This document shows positions 56,122-64,000 of a stretch of 64,000 bases of DNA, piece by piece (within the stretch, counting starts at the first letter, position 1; each line of letters opens with the position of its first letter). Both the position numbers and the translations under genes were made by a program. The DNA is from Deltaproteobacteria bacterium (GTDB lineage Bacteria; Myxococcota_A; Polyangia; Polyangiales; Ga0077539): the NCBI GenBank assembly GCA_016704445.1, contig JADJAE010000151.1:1-64000 (forward strand), given 5' to 3'. Below the pieces are notes generated by a model, which was not told the DNA's origin, did no database searches, and saw only the letters and a list, made by a program, of their open reading frames with translations.

Positions 56122-57267
56122 ATGAGCGACGGGAGCGCGGCGGTGGTGTTGGTTCCGGCGGCGCTGGTGGACGAGCTGTACGGGGCGTCGCTCGCGCCGC
56201 AGCGATGGCCCTCGGTGCTGGCCGCGGTCGCCGGCTTCGTCGGCGGCGAGCGGTGTCGCGCGGTGGCGGCGCTGAGCTTCATGGAAGGCCCTGCGCCGGG
56301 GCGCGGGTGGCTGCTCGCCGGGGTCGAGGGGGCGTCCGAGCGCGCGTACGACTTCCTCGAGGCGACGGCGTGGCACCCGCTCTTCGTTCGGGCGGGCGCG
56401 CTGCCCGAAGGGTACGTCGGTCCGAGCGAGGAGTTCGCGTCGGCGGACGAGCTGGCGCGCACCACGCTGGCGAGGGAGTTCCTGAGCGAGGAGGGATCGA
56501 TTCGCGGACAGAGCGCGGTGCTGCACGCGTCGGACGAGCTGCTGGCGGCGGTGCATGTGCTGCGGCCTCGGCAGGGCGCGGCGTGGCCCGAGGATGCGGC
56601 GTCGCGGCTGAGGGCGCTGCTCCCGCACCTGCGACGTAGCATCGAGGTGTACTCGCGGCTTCGGAGGGCGAGGGCGCAGTCGGAGATCGACCGCGCGCTG
56701 CTCGATCGCATCGACGTGGCGGCCTTCGTGATCGATGGCCTCGGGAGGCTGTCGCGGGCGAACGCGGCGGGCGCGGCGATGCTCGACCGCGGCGACGGCC
56801 TGGAGCGCGTGGGAGACAGGCTGCGGTGCGTGGCGGCGACGGCGGACGGGGCGCTGCAGCGGGCGCTGACGGAGGCGGCGCGGCGGGGCGCGGCGCGCGG
56901 CGGATCGGACGTGGTGGTGGTCCCGCGGCGCTCGGGGGGGAGGCCGCTGATGGCCTTCGTGACGGGGCTGCCCGCGGGGGGAGCGGCGGTGCTGGCGAGG
57001 GATCCGGAGCGCCATGGGCCGCACGTGGAGGAGCTGCTGCAGCGGCTCTTCGAGCTGACGCCGACGGAGGCGAGGGTGGCCGTGCGGGTGGCCTCGGGGG
57101 AGAGGCCGTCGGAGGTCGGGGCGGTGCTGGGGATGGCCGTGGCGACGGTGCGAACGCACCTGAAGAAGGTCTTCGACAAGACGTCGACGACGGGGCAGGC
57201 GCAGGTGGTGAGGCTGGTGATGGGGGAGGTTCCGCCGATGGGGGAGGGGGAGGCGGGCGGGGAGTAG
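56122..57267 (+). CDS. LuxR-family transcriptional regulator
   Basis: A 381-residue regulator. The last 70 residues are a LuxR-type helix-turn-helix (FELTPTEARVAVRVASGERP, then EVGAVLGMAVATVRTHLKKV). The large N-terminal part looks like a sensory domain with PAS-like strands (DRIDVAAFVIDGLGRLSRAN), but has no clear ligand motif. It is divergent from the Uma2-like gene (about 120 bp) and convergent with the frameshifted gene ending at 57279. It may control neighbouring genes, which is not shown. Confidence 0.85.
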   Translation: MSDGSAAVVLVPAALVDELYGASLAPQRWPSVLAAVAGFVGGERCRAVAALSFMEGPAPGRGWLLAGVEGASERAYDFLEATAWHPLFVRAGALPEGYVGPSEEFASADELARTTLAREFLSEEGSIRGQSAVLHASDELLAAVHVLRPRQGAAWPEDAASRLRALLPHLRRSIEVYSRLRRARAQSEIDRALLDRIDVAAFVIDGLGRLSRANAAGAAMLDRGDGLERVGDRLRCVAATADGALQRALTEAARRGAARGGSDVVVVPRRSGGRPLMAFVTGLPAGGAAVLARDPERHGPHVEELLQRLFELTPTEARVAVRVASGERPSEVGAVLGMAVATVRTHLKKVFDKTSTTGQAQVVRLVMGEVPPMGEGEAGGE

Positions 57268-57278
57268 GGCGGGGGGGC

Positions 57279-58140
57279 TCAGGGCTCGGCGAAGACCTCG
57301 TCGATGCGGGTGGCGGTGAGGGCGCGGTCGAACCAGCGCTCGATCTGGGCCGGGTCGGTGCACGCGGCGATGCGCGCGTCGTCGGCGGGGGTCGTCACGA
57401 TGCTTCGCTTTCGCAGCGCCAGGAGGAGCATGCGGCCGCCTCCGTGGTCGGATGTCGGACACCCATCGTTCGAGGGCAGGGTTTCTAGGCAACTGGCTGA
57501 TGTCGATCATCGCGATGCTCCTCACCTTTTCAACGACCGCCGGATGCAGGACGGTCAGGATGCTCCACTGAATTCTCTGTCGCAACTGCGCGTCCGCGAT
57601 GGCCTCGGTGCGTGCGATGGCGCGGCGCGCGAGGTCGACCGCGCCAGGGCCGTGACGATGGTTCGTCACCCAGGCAGCGAAGACCGCGAGCTCGGGTGGA
57701 CCGTTCGTGAGCACGGCGTCGGCCTCCCGTGGACCGAGTCGCAGCACGGTGGGCGTGACGCCCCAGCGGGTGTCGCCGCTGCGGTGACTGGCGACGTGGA
57801 GCGACCAGCGGGCGACCTCGCGGATGCGTGATGACGACCAGTTCGCCATGCGGTCCATGCTGGATTGGCCATCGCCGCCATCGCGAGGAACCATCGGCGC
57901 GCCTTGGACTCATCGGGCTGGCGCTGCACCTCGACGAGCACCCAGTGCCCGGAGATGGGATCGTCGTAGGACGAGGTCGGGGGTGACCTCGATGGGGTAG
58001 GCGGCGCGGAGGGCGGAGTCCTCGACGGCGAGCGTGGAGGAGCAGGGGGCGTGGCCGGTGAGGGCGAGCAGGGTGCTCAGCCGCGAGGGGTCGTCGCGCA
58101 GCCAGAGGAGGACGGACTCGTGGGCGTTGGAGGGCGTCAC
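57279..58140 (-). pseudogene. Rpn-like/DUF4351-type protein, several frameshifts
   Basis: The first frame from GTG 58140 reads NAHESVLLWLRDDPSRLSTL and ALRAAYPIEVTPDLVL. A second frame gives MLVEVQRQPDESKARRWFLA, and a third gives MANWSSSRIREVARWSLHVA then PREADAVLTNGPPELAVFAA. The end, read from 57429 down, is ARIAACTDPAQIERWFDRAL. This matches a large myxobacterial family of nuclease-like proteins (the EVxPDL and VEVQ segments resemble the PD-(D/E)XK core). At least three shifts are needed, so the gene is probably broken, or this stretch is poorly sequenced. Confidence 0.55.
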
Positions 58141-58200
58141 GCCGCGATGGAGAGCAGGCGGCGGGCCGTGCGAAATGGGCTGGAAAGATAGGGGACGAGG

Positions 58201-58230
58201 GGTGGCGGCGGGTGGCGGCGGGTGGCGGCG
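58201..58230. repeat. 10-bp tandem repeat (GGTGGCGGCG)x3, left flank
   Basis: Three perfect copies of GGTGGCGGCG, followed by a degenerate one (GAGGTGGC). A second identical array lies at 59271-59300, so the two arrays flank the gene at 58294-59178 on both sides. Confidence 0.85.
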
Positions 58231-58293
58231 GAGGTGGCTACGCGTCGCCGGAGCGCGGAGGTCGAGGTGGCGCAGCTTCGAGCGCGCGGACGC

Positions 58294-59178
58294 CTACCGG
58301 GCTCGCGCGTTGCGGCGTCGGGTGACCTGCTCCCGAACGCCATCGGGGAGCGTGGCGACGTACGCGTCCGAGAGGCCGACGAGCACGGTGTCGGGCAGGG
58401 CGAGCACGGCATCGGCGTCGCTCAGCCCGGCGAGCCGGTCTTCCGGACGGAGCCCGGCGAGCCGGTCTTCTGGACGGAGCCCGGCGAGCCGGTCTTCTGG
58501 ACGGAGCCCCGCGAGCCGCTGCTCCAGCGGCAGCGAATCGAGAAACTCCCTCGCCATCACCTCGATGTCCTCCAGGTTCGTCTGGTCCATCCGCGCCTCC
58601 TTCAGGGATCCATATCGAGCGTACCACCACGACCAGGCGGCGGTGGAGGCGTGCGGCGCTGCGGCGAAGAGCGCGACGTAGTCCTCCCGGTCTCGCGTCG
58701 TGAGCACCGCGAGGTCGACCAGCAGCATGGCGAAGGTCAGCCCCTCCAGGCGCGCGTACCCCGCGTCGAGCGCTCGCTCGCGCAGACCGATGCGGACGAT
58801 GTCGCGGTCGAGCGCAGCGTTGCGTGCCGCGACGATCAGCACCAGCGCGAGCGACGACTCGTCGACGAGCTCGCTCTCCTCGGCGCTGAAGTACTGATGC
58901 CCGTATCCGACGAGCCGGTGCAGGTCGCCGTCGCGGTAGCCCCGCGTCGCGCTCTTGAACTCCGCGATGGTGGCCGCGGGGAGCATCGGCCAGAGGGCGA
59001 CGAGGGTCTCTCCGTGGTCACTGCGTGCGGTGGCGTCCGCGCGTCGGAGGAGCAGCCAGTCCATGTGCTGCAGCGCGCGGGTCACGGGCACTTCGGCGAG
59101 CACCTCGAAGCCGCGCGGGGCCTTCTCCGCGAGGAGCAGGCCGAGGAAGTAGTGCCACGCCGTCCGACGCTCACCCAT
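58294..59178 (-). CDS. hypothetical Rpn-like protein with LAGLRPEDR repeats
   Basis: A 294-residue protein starting MGERRTAWHYFLGLLLAEKA. The first two thirds have a nuclease-like layout (EVPVTRALQHMDWLLLRRAD, ATIAEFKSATRGYRDGDLHR with a Glu-x-Lys, ELVDESSLALVLIVAARN). Then a strict nine-residue repeat LAGLRPEDR occurs three times (27-bp DNA repeat at about 58430-58510), followed by LAGLSDADAVLALPD. Similar repeat tails occur in Rpn-type recombination-associated nucleases, so a role in DNA breakage is possible but unproven. Matching 10-bp tandem arrays lie on both sides of the gene. Confidence 0.7.
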   Translation of the reverse strand: MGERRTAWHYFLGLLLAEKAPRGFEVLAEVPVTRALQHMDWLLLRRADATARSDHGETLVALWPMLPAATIAEFKSATRGYRDGDLHRLVGYGHQYFSAEESELVDESSLALVLIVAARNAALDRDIVRIGLRERALDAGYARLEGLTFAMLLVDLAVLTTRDREDYVALFAAAPHASTAAWSWWYARYGSLKEARMDQTNLEDIEVMAREFLDSLPLEQRLAGLRPEDRLAGLRPEDRLAGLRPEDRLAGLSDADAVLALPDTVLVGLSDAYVATLPDGVREQVTRRRNARAR

Positions 59179-59270
59179 CGCCGCACCACGGCCTGATCGA
59201 TGTGCCCATCGTGTAGAGCCAAGGCAGGGCATGTGCCGTGCGGAAGTGCCCAGAAACAGAGCGGGCGGCG

Positions 59271-59300
59271 GGTGGCGGCGGGTGGCGGCGGGTGGCGGCG
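59271..59300. repeat. 10-bp tandem repeat (GGTGGCGGCG)x3, right flank
   Basis: Three perfect copies of GGTGGCGGCG, preceded by a variant (GCGGGCGGCG). This is the same unit as at 58201-58230. The array ends three bases before the stop codon of the leftward membrane-protein gene. Confidence 0.85.
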
Positions 59301-59302
59301 GG

Positions 59303-60325
59303 TCATCCGCGGCGGACGTCTACCTTGCGGTCGGCGCCGGGCACCTCCGCGGCTTCATTGTCCGCAGTGGTCGACGCGACTCCTGGTGCCTGGGTCGTCG
59401 CCTCGCTCGCGACGTCCACGCGGATCCCCGTCGGGGCCGCCGTTGGATCCGGGCCTGCCCGCAGGACCCGGAGAATGACCGGCTGGTCCCAGCTGCCGAC
59501 CATTTCCCAGTGGCCGTGGCCGCCGCGATAGCCCTCTTCGCCGGGCACCCAGACGACGTTGCCCGACGCAGCGACGCGCGAACCCACCGGTACGCACAGG
59601 TCCAGTCGGGGGGACTCGATCACGACGTGCTCGGCGCGGACGGAGATCGGGGACCCCGATCCGTCGGAGAGAAGGAAATCGCCTCCGATCGAGGGCCTCA
59701 TCCGGGGTGCTGATCCGTCGTATTGGAGGGCGGGGTCGTCACGGAGCGTGCCAGTTGCCTCGAAGCCCTGGATGGCCAGGACCGGATCCGCTCCTTCCCG
59801 GGACACGGTCTCGACGGGCGTGGTCTCGCCGACGAGGATGGCGGGACCCTCCGTGACGGCGGCGACGGAGGTGAACCTCGATGAGGCGCGGATGGCCCGT
59901 TCGCTCATCACGACCGCGGCGTAGGCCCGGTAGGAGAGGCCGCCGACACGCGCGGAGAACAGTGACCACAGAACCGTGTTGAGGACCAAGGTGGCCAGGA
60001 TCCAGACCTGGGCAAGCACCACGTGCAAGGTGCGATATCCATCAGGAATCAGCGTCAGCGGCAAGAAGAGAAGGAAGCCCAGCACCACGAGGGAGCCGAG
60101 CTTGATAAGGTGACCCGCGCCGTCGAGCCAGCGGTCATCGACGTAGATGTTCGTGAAGGCGGTCGTGGCATTGGCGATTACGAAGTGCCTCCACGGGCGC
60201 CGGTGGAGTTGCTGTGGGACGCCGTCGATCGCCCCGGTTTCGTCGGGGAGGTACTCGCAGTTGCAACGATCGCACGCCCCGGGCGCGATGCCCGATTCGC
60301 CGCAGCCGGAGCAACGGTAGTTCAT
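59303..60325 (-). CDS. membrane protein with N-terminal zinc ribbon
   Basis: About 340 residues from ATG 60325. The start MNYRCSGCGESGIAPGACDR is a short zinc ribbon. Two membrane helices follow (LIKLGSLVVLGFLLFLPLTL, VLAQVWILATLVLNTVLWSL). The C-terminal part is beta-rich (PAILVGETTPVETVSREGAD, FLLSDGSGSPISVRAEHVVI, VPVGSRVAASGNVVWVPG) and vaguely recalls the GIDE/OB-type domain of the gene at 49254, a weak resemblance. A longer start at 60388 adds only a basic stretch and is not preferred. The stop lies at the edge of the 10-bp tandem array. Confidence 0.68.
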   Translation of the reverse strand: MNYRCSGCGESGIAPGACDRCNCEYLPDETGAIDGVPQQLHRRPWRHFVIANATTAFTNIYVDDRWLDGAGHLIKLGSLVVLGFLLFLPLTLIPDGYRTLHVVLAQVWILATLVLNTVLWSLFSARVGGLSYRAYAAVVMSERAIRASSRFTSVAAVTEGPAILVGETTPVETVSREGADPVLAIQGFEATGTLRDDPALQYDGSAPRMRPSIGGDFLLSDGSGSPISVRAEHVVIESPRLDLCVPVGSRVAASGNVVWVPGEEGYRGGHGHWEMVGSWDQPVILRVLRAGPDPTAAPTGIRVDVASEATTQAPGVASTTADNEAAEVPGADRKVDVRRG

Positions 60326-60465
60326 CAACGACCGATCTCTTGACCAGATATAACGACTGAGAGGTAGCCGCTCCAATCGCGGTAACATGGCGCGGTTCTC
60401 ACTAAATGTGTCGTTCGCTTGAAGCTGGGTTTGATGACAAGGTCGCGCAGCTACGGGTGAGCCTG
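60326..60465. other. intergenic region, no gene seen
   Basis: Mixed, lower-GC sequence between the zinc-ribbon membrane protein and the secreted-protein remnant. It contains stops in all frames and no recognised motif. This is where base composition starts to drop relative to the rest of the window. Confidence 0.5.
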
Positions 60466-60883
60466 TCAGGTTGCCCGAATGACAGTCTCATACGGTGAAG
60501 TGACTTCAACACATAGGGTAGTGCTGGGTTCCACCGAGATGGCAGTATTAGCGCCTGCGAACGCAGCTGCAGCGATCTCCAACCCTTCCCTGACACCCGC
60601 CACACTGGCACTGGGCATACCCTCATCTGCCGAACACGTCGCCATGCATGCTGGAACATCATAATTTCATGCCCTAGGCATCTGTGCAACCAATGGGGCA
60701 GGAGCAAGTCGTCGCCGCCTGCGCGATAGGCGGATAGTGAATCGTGATGCGCGTGGCAGGCGCGGTCGTCGTGGCGTGGAGAGTCGACGCGTTCCTCGGA
60801 GTCGCGCGGTGGTCGATGTGCACCGGAAGCCTGAATGCGAACAGGAACGATGAACATCGAGGGACGAGGAGATTGGTTTTCAT
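60466..60883 (-). pseudogene. small secreted protein, copy 1 (frameshifted)
   Basis: The signal region MKTNLLVPRCSSFLFAFRLP and the next 12 residues match copy 2 at 61167 in DNA and largely in protein (VHIDHRATP versus VHIDRRATP). The mature part differs: QAATTCSCPIGCTDA, then a stop in this frame. Shifting frame near 60670 continues as DVPACMATCSADEGMPSASV, then REGLEIAAAAFAGANTAISV and ends SPYETVIRAT at 60466. It is read as one broken gene for a Cys-containing secreted protein. The shifts could be errors, but the diverged mature region is real. Confidence 0.5.
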
Positions 60884-60962
60884 CTGGTGATTCCCGCGGG
60901 TGGTGTTGGTTGGCGGCCGGGGCCCGCCCGTCATTGGAAGTAGGCCGTCGGGTTGCATTGTG

Positions 60963-60980
60963 CAAGTCACCCATTTGGGG
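60963..60980 (-). promoter_or_regulatory. conserved upstream motif, copy 1 (CCCCAAATGGGTGACTTG)
   Basis: On the minus strand this reads CCCCAAATGGGTGACTTG, about 80 bases before the ATG of secreted-protein copy 1. Near-identical copies lie upstream of two other secreted-protein genes at 61065 and 61791. A shared regulatory site is the simplest reading. Confidence 0.55.
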
Positions 60981-61064
60981 TAGGCCGCTGCGGATGCTGG
61001 GAGCGATCGACGAGCGTCGCAGGTGCCCGCCGCCACGCTCGCAAGGGAGGCCACACGTGACACG

Positions 61065-61084
61065 CCTCAAAATGGGGTGACTTG
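61065..61084 (+). promoter_or_regulatory. conserved upstream motif, copy 2
   Basis: CCTCAAAATGGGGTGACTTG, about 85 bases before the ATG at 61167. The 45 bases before it (from GCAGGTGCCCGCCGCCACGC) are also repeated at 61744, so the conserved block is longer than the motif. Confidence 0.55.
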
Positions 61085-61166
61085 TACACAACGCAACCTG
61101 ACGGCCTACTTCCAATGGCGGGCGGGCCCCGGCCACCAAACCCCAACACCACCCCGGAATCACCAG

Positions 61167-61544
61167 ATGAAAACCAATCTCCTCGTCCCCTCGATGTTCA
61201 TCGCGTTCCTCTTCGCATTCGGAATTTCGGTGCACATTGACCGCCGCGCGACTCCGACTGATGCCAGGGTTGGTCAGTCAACTACGACACTCCATTCCCA
61301 GGTCGGTCACTTGGGGGCGGTAGCTCTAGTACAGTTCCCACGCGCCGCACACGCACAGGGTCGTTCATGCTGGGGAATTCGTGATGACTGCACGAGCGCC
61401 TGTTCTAGGCAGTATATGGCATGTCGAGATCGTTGCGGAGTGGATGACCAGAATTCAATGGGCCCGTGTTGGACTGCTTGCCACAACGCATCAGACGCAT
61501 GCGTCAATCGCTGTCCGCCTTGTAATATCAGCGGAGCGCGGTAG
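61167..61544 (+). CDS. small secreted cysteine-rich protein, copy 2
   Basis: A 125-residue protein with an N-terminal signal region (MKTNLLVPSMFIAFLFAFGI). The mature part has ten cysteines in paired order: CWGIRDDCTSACSRQYMACR, then DRCGVDDQ, CWTACHNASDACVNRCPPCN. The pattern suggests a compact disulfide-bonded domain. The leader and upstream DNA match copy 1, while the mature sequences differ, as if one leader serves different products. No function is recognised; toxin, signal or surface roles are all possible. Confidence 0.7.
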   Translation: MKTNLLVPSMFIAFLFAFGISVHIDRRATPTDARVGQSTTTLHSQVGHLGAVALVQFPRAAHAQGRSCWGIRDDCTSACSRQYMACRDRCGVDDQNSMGPCWTACHNASDACVNRCPPCNISGAR

Positions 61545-61790
61545 GGGACTGCCGCAAATATGGGGATAAGTCCTCCAACGCGGGATGGCTCGGATCTGGT
61601 TCAACTTCTGACACCTCGGCCGTTGGGGATCATCACGCCGCGAGCGTGATCGCGACGTCGTTCACGGCCAGTAGTCGTGAGAGTGCGGGGCTCCTTCGGT
61701 CGCTGAGCGCGAGCGCCCACAAGTGGAGGACATGCTCGGGTCGCAGGTGCCCGCGGCCACCATGCTCGCCGGGGAGGCCACACGTAACAC
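61545..61790. other. intergenic region with a shared upstream block
   Basis: No open gene is convincing. From 61742 on, the sequence (GCAGGTGCCCGCGGCCACCA and GGGAGGCCACACGTAACACG) repeats the block found before copy 2 at 61018-61064, so the second half belongs to the upstream element of the next gene. Confidence 0.55.
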
Positions 61791-61809
61791 GCCCCAAATG
61801 GGTGACTTG
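61791..61809 (+). promoter_or_regulatory. conserved upstream motif, copy 3
   Basis: GCCCCAAATGGGTGACTTG, about 120 bases before the ATG at 61928. The preceding 45 bases also match those of copy 2. The gene it precedes encodes a secreted barrel-like protein unrelated to the two small proteins, so the element is shared but the product is not. Confidence 0.5.
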
Positions 61810-61927
61810 CAAACGCCGAATCTCGACGCCTGCTCAAGCACTCGATGCTTGCTGGCGGTCACGCGAGAAGAGAGTGGCGCTGGTCGAGAAATTCCGGCGC
61901 ACAGGTAATCACAGTAAGTGGAATCCA

Positions 61928-62897
61928 ATGCCGCCCAGTCAAAAGAACCTAGGAGTCGCCGTGTCAACTGATTACTCATTTCCGGCCGCGCTCATCAGTA
62001 TCGCACTGGCCTTAGTTCTCCAAGCTACGCCCTCGCATGCCCAGCCTTCTTGACCCGCAGGGAGCTTCGTGGAGCAGCGAGAATAGTGAGTGCGACTGCA
62101 ATACGGACACGCCGATATTTGATTCGGGATACCGCCGCGCCCGAATCCCGCCGGAGTTGATTTCGAATTTTCCGCACTGGGAGAGCGGATTTGGAATCGC
62201 CTTAGGCTACCTTCGAGCTACTGGGGATCGACTGCCTCCGGATAATCACTTGTCGGTCATGCCAACAGCGTACGTCGACTACCTGTTGCCATTTAGCCTC
62301 AACGAAGATGGTCGGGCGTTCGCCGGCTTCTGGTTCCGAATCGAGACCGCCGTTGGCTATCTGGGCGGCTATCAGAACGCCGCCGATTATATTGGCGGAC
62401 TGAGGGCGACAACGCGAGCAGACATCGGACTTCGGGTGTCGTACTTCGCTTTCGGAGGCAGCATCGCTTACGATCATATTCCGTGGTCACACAGTGTCCA
62501 GCCGTGGTATGCGGCCGCTACACCGGTTCCTGACGTGAATTCCGTTGCGGGCGGACTGTCTCTCTCCTTGGGGAATGTCGGTCGGTATGTCACGGCCAGC
62601 GGTTCAGAGTCTGAGTTTCAGTGGCGATTTGGAGTCGCATGGTATCCGCTGGGAGCGTCAACCTCTGGAGATGTTAGGAATATTGTCGCGGGTAATGTTC
62701 GGATCGGAATCGGAGAGTTTATTGGAATCGACTTACTTCTTCGATACACGCAAGAAAACGGATCCGTCCGCGATGGAATCGAAGCGTCGCTTGCGCTTGT
62801 GATGCCATGGACCCTTTGGTTCCGCGGGCTTCAGACACCCGAAGGTCAACGGGCTCTGCAGAGTACGTCGACGGCCATCAGTACAGCAGTGCGATGA
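61928..62897 (+). CDS. secreted outer-membrane barrel-like protein (one frameshift)
   Basis: A signal peptide (MPPSQKNLGVAVSTDYSFPA, then LISIALALVLQATPSHAQ) is followed by an extra T at about 62050. Removing it continues PSDPQGASWSSENSECDC and a 280-residue beta-rich domain. Alternating strands such as GFGIALGYLRATG, VDYLLPFSLNEDGR, AFAGFWFRIETAVGYLGG, IGLRVSYFAFGGSIAYD and FQWRFGVAWYPLG fit an outer-membrane beta-barrel. No family name is assigned. It is probably a surface or pore protein. Base composition is lower in GC than in the first 60 kb. Confidence 0.65.
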
Positions 62898-62999
62898 ATC
62901 CGGCATGGATCATTTGGCATCGCAATGTAGACGCCGTGTGTCCGGGGACGCTGCAAGCGCTGAGTAAGTTGTTTGAGTCATTTTCGACTGGTAACTCAA

Positions 63000-63630
63000 A
63001 TGCTAGCCACCGATAGACTGCAGCTTCGCACGGCCGTGATTTTCCTCCTGTTATCGGCATGTGAAGTGCGCACTGCGATCGCCTGACAGGGTCCCCGGGA
63101 CGTCCTCTCTTTCGGCACGCCAGGTAGGAGCACTCAGCGCTTGCATTCGAAATGGATCGAATCCTACCGGCGTTGCTCGGAGTGATCTTAATGACAGAGA
63201 CTTTCAGCAGTATGTTGTTTGTGAGTTGAACCGCTTTTGGGGGCATTGTCCCAGGGGTTCCGGCACAGCCTACCGTCGGGAAGAACCAGTCGATCCCGCT
63301 ACAGGCGCTCGAGATCCAGAACACGGTACCAACTTTGATGTTGAGAACGTTGCCTTCTACTCGGTGGGTGCGTTCGTGATATCCATTAATGCGGACGCAC
63401 GAGTCACGCGCCGATACCTCTCGTCGGGGCCGCCCGACTTCCCTACGACGAGTATGAGTGTTTGTTCGAGCGGGTTTCCCGGATTCTATTGTTCGAGCGG
63501 GTTTCCCGGATTCTATCCTGCCTTCGGATCTGGCGATGACGAGAATGCGCTCCACGATCTTGTCTTTGACCTGTGTCGTCGGCGCGAGAGCTGCCGAGCA
63601 GATCCCGTGTGTCGTCGCTCTTTGCGGTGA
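63000..63630 (+). CDS. small lipoprotein with a 27-bp internal repeat (one frameshift)
   Basis: The ATG at 63000 gives MLATDRLQLRTAVIFLLLSA then C, a lipobox (LLSAC). One extra base near 63082 is needed to reach VPGTSSLSARQVGALSACIR and a Cys-containing body (YVVCELNRFWGHCPRGSG). A 27-bp unit (TGTTCGAGCGGGTTTCCC then GGATTCTAT) occurs twice at 63462-63515 and encodes CSSGFPGFY twice. The C-terminus (DLCRRRESCRADPVCRR) is Cys-rich. No family is recognised. Confidence 0.55.
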
Positions 63631-64000
63631 TTGGCGCGCGGTTCGGCGAGGATTGTGCTTGGAGATCTACAATCAACCATGACCATTGCACAGGCCCACG
63701 GGCTTCCGCTGTGCTTTGGCAGGATGCACGGTGGACGGGATGGTGACTGTCGCTTCCGGGAATCCCCGCGATGCCTTTCCGCCACCGTTGTGTGATGGCG
63801 CGAGCGGGTGAGTGCAAGGCGCGCGACCTTTCGGGCGACAGCCAAGACTCTATCAAACCGTCGAGATGTGCGTTGAGTATACCTGTGGCTACTGTGGCAT
63901 CCATGGGTTCGGAAGTGAATGAGTGAACGCAAGAGACGTCTGTAGTCGCGAGATATGGATCGTGAGGAAAAGATATGAAATCACTTGCAGAAATCGGGCA
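63631..64000. other. right-edge region, no gene supported
   Basis: Lower-GC sequence with short open stretches on both strands. None has a clear ribosome site, signal peptide or family motif. A gene could begin near the edge (ATGAAATCACTTGCAG at about 63975) but is cut off. Confidence 0.45.

Larger units (their letters stand above)
60797..61256. repeat. large imperfect inverted repeat covering two leader/promoter regions
   Basis: The left arm (about 60797-60976) and the reverse complement of the right arm (about 61077-61256) agree over some 180 bases with about 88 percent identity and a few one- or two-base gaps. Each arm contains the first 34 or so codons of a small secreted gene plus about 110 bases of its upstream region. 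The roughly 100-base centre holds the divergent start of both units. Confidence 0.75.

Noticed and set aside
60402..61235. 277-codon minus-strand gene over the inverted repeat
   Set aside because: Its translation is low-complexity and crosses the repeat; the alternative frame has a signal peptide shared with copy 2.

Overview
The window is high-GC DNA (about 70 percent by eye until roughly 60.3 kb) that looks like a myxobacterial chromosome, most likely Polyangiales or a Sandaracinus-like lineage. The reasons are the many cysteine-rich secreted lipoproteins with VDAG/DAG linkers and MopE-like motifs, two eukaryotic-type Ser/Thr kinases, a MYXO-CTERM-like C-terminal tail, an FHA-type sigma-54 activator and several beta-helix surface lipoproteins. 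This assignment is inferred from gene content only. About twenty genes carry single-base indels, mostly in G/C runs. These look like sequencing or assembly errors, so such genes are annotated here as one feature spanning the shift.

Layout. 0-9.2 kb: a partial acyl-CoA dehydrogenase, two lipoproteins, a Ser/Thr kinase with a zinc-ribbon start, an RluA-type pseudouridine synthase, a basic protein whose tail derives from short repeats, and a GH13 glycosidase preceded by a phased ACGGGAG array. 9.2-17.2 kb: a six-gene operon for reductive pyrimidine degradation (preT, preA, beta-ureidopropionase, dihydropyrimidinase, semialdehyde dehydrogenase, class III aminotransferase). Together these can take uracil or thymine to acetyl- or propionyl-CoA. 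17.3-20 kb: an FHA-sigma-54 activator, a 188-bp nested palindrome, two operator-like palindromes, a textbook -24/-12 promoter and the lipoprotein it should drive.

20-31.5 kb: a VOC protein, two divergent paralogous ATP-grasp enzymes, a lipoprotein, a membrane Ser/Thr kinase fused to a cyclophilin-type prolyl isomerase, an N-formylglutamate amidohydrolase-like protein, an SDR/class V aminotransferase pair, DusB and an M24 peptidase. 31.5-33.8 kb: a small accessory block with a PIN toxin pair, small membrane proteins, an unknown protein and an XRE regulator. 34-45 kb: envelope genes (DUF1517-like protein, Cys-rich lipoprotein, TlpA-like lipoprotein, outer-membrane barrel), then a hotdog thioesterase, a WS/DGAT acyltransferase, an alpha/beta hydrolase, a GT-C/TPR-like protein and a lipoprotein.

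45-46.5 kb: a broken REP-associated transposase bracketed by inverted REP-like repeats, next to a decayed MYXO-CTERM gene. 46.5-55.1 kb: a leftward run of Mpo1-like, FmdB, PspA, YbjN-like, PEBP, GIDE-like membrane protein and two beta-helix lipoproteins. 55.2-59.2 kb: three nuclease-like or Rpn-like genes of a proliferating family with internal and flanking short tandem repeats, plus a LuxR-type regulator. 60.4-64 kb: lower-GC DNA with small secreted, often Cys-containing proteins. Two of these share their upstream region and signal peptide as a large inverted repeat, and a third secreted gene shares the same upstream element.
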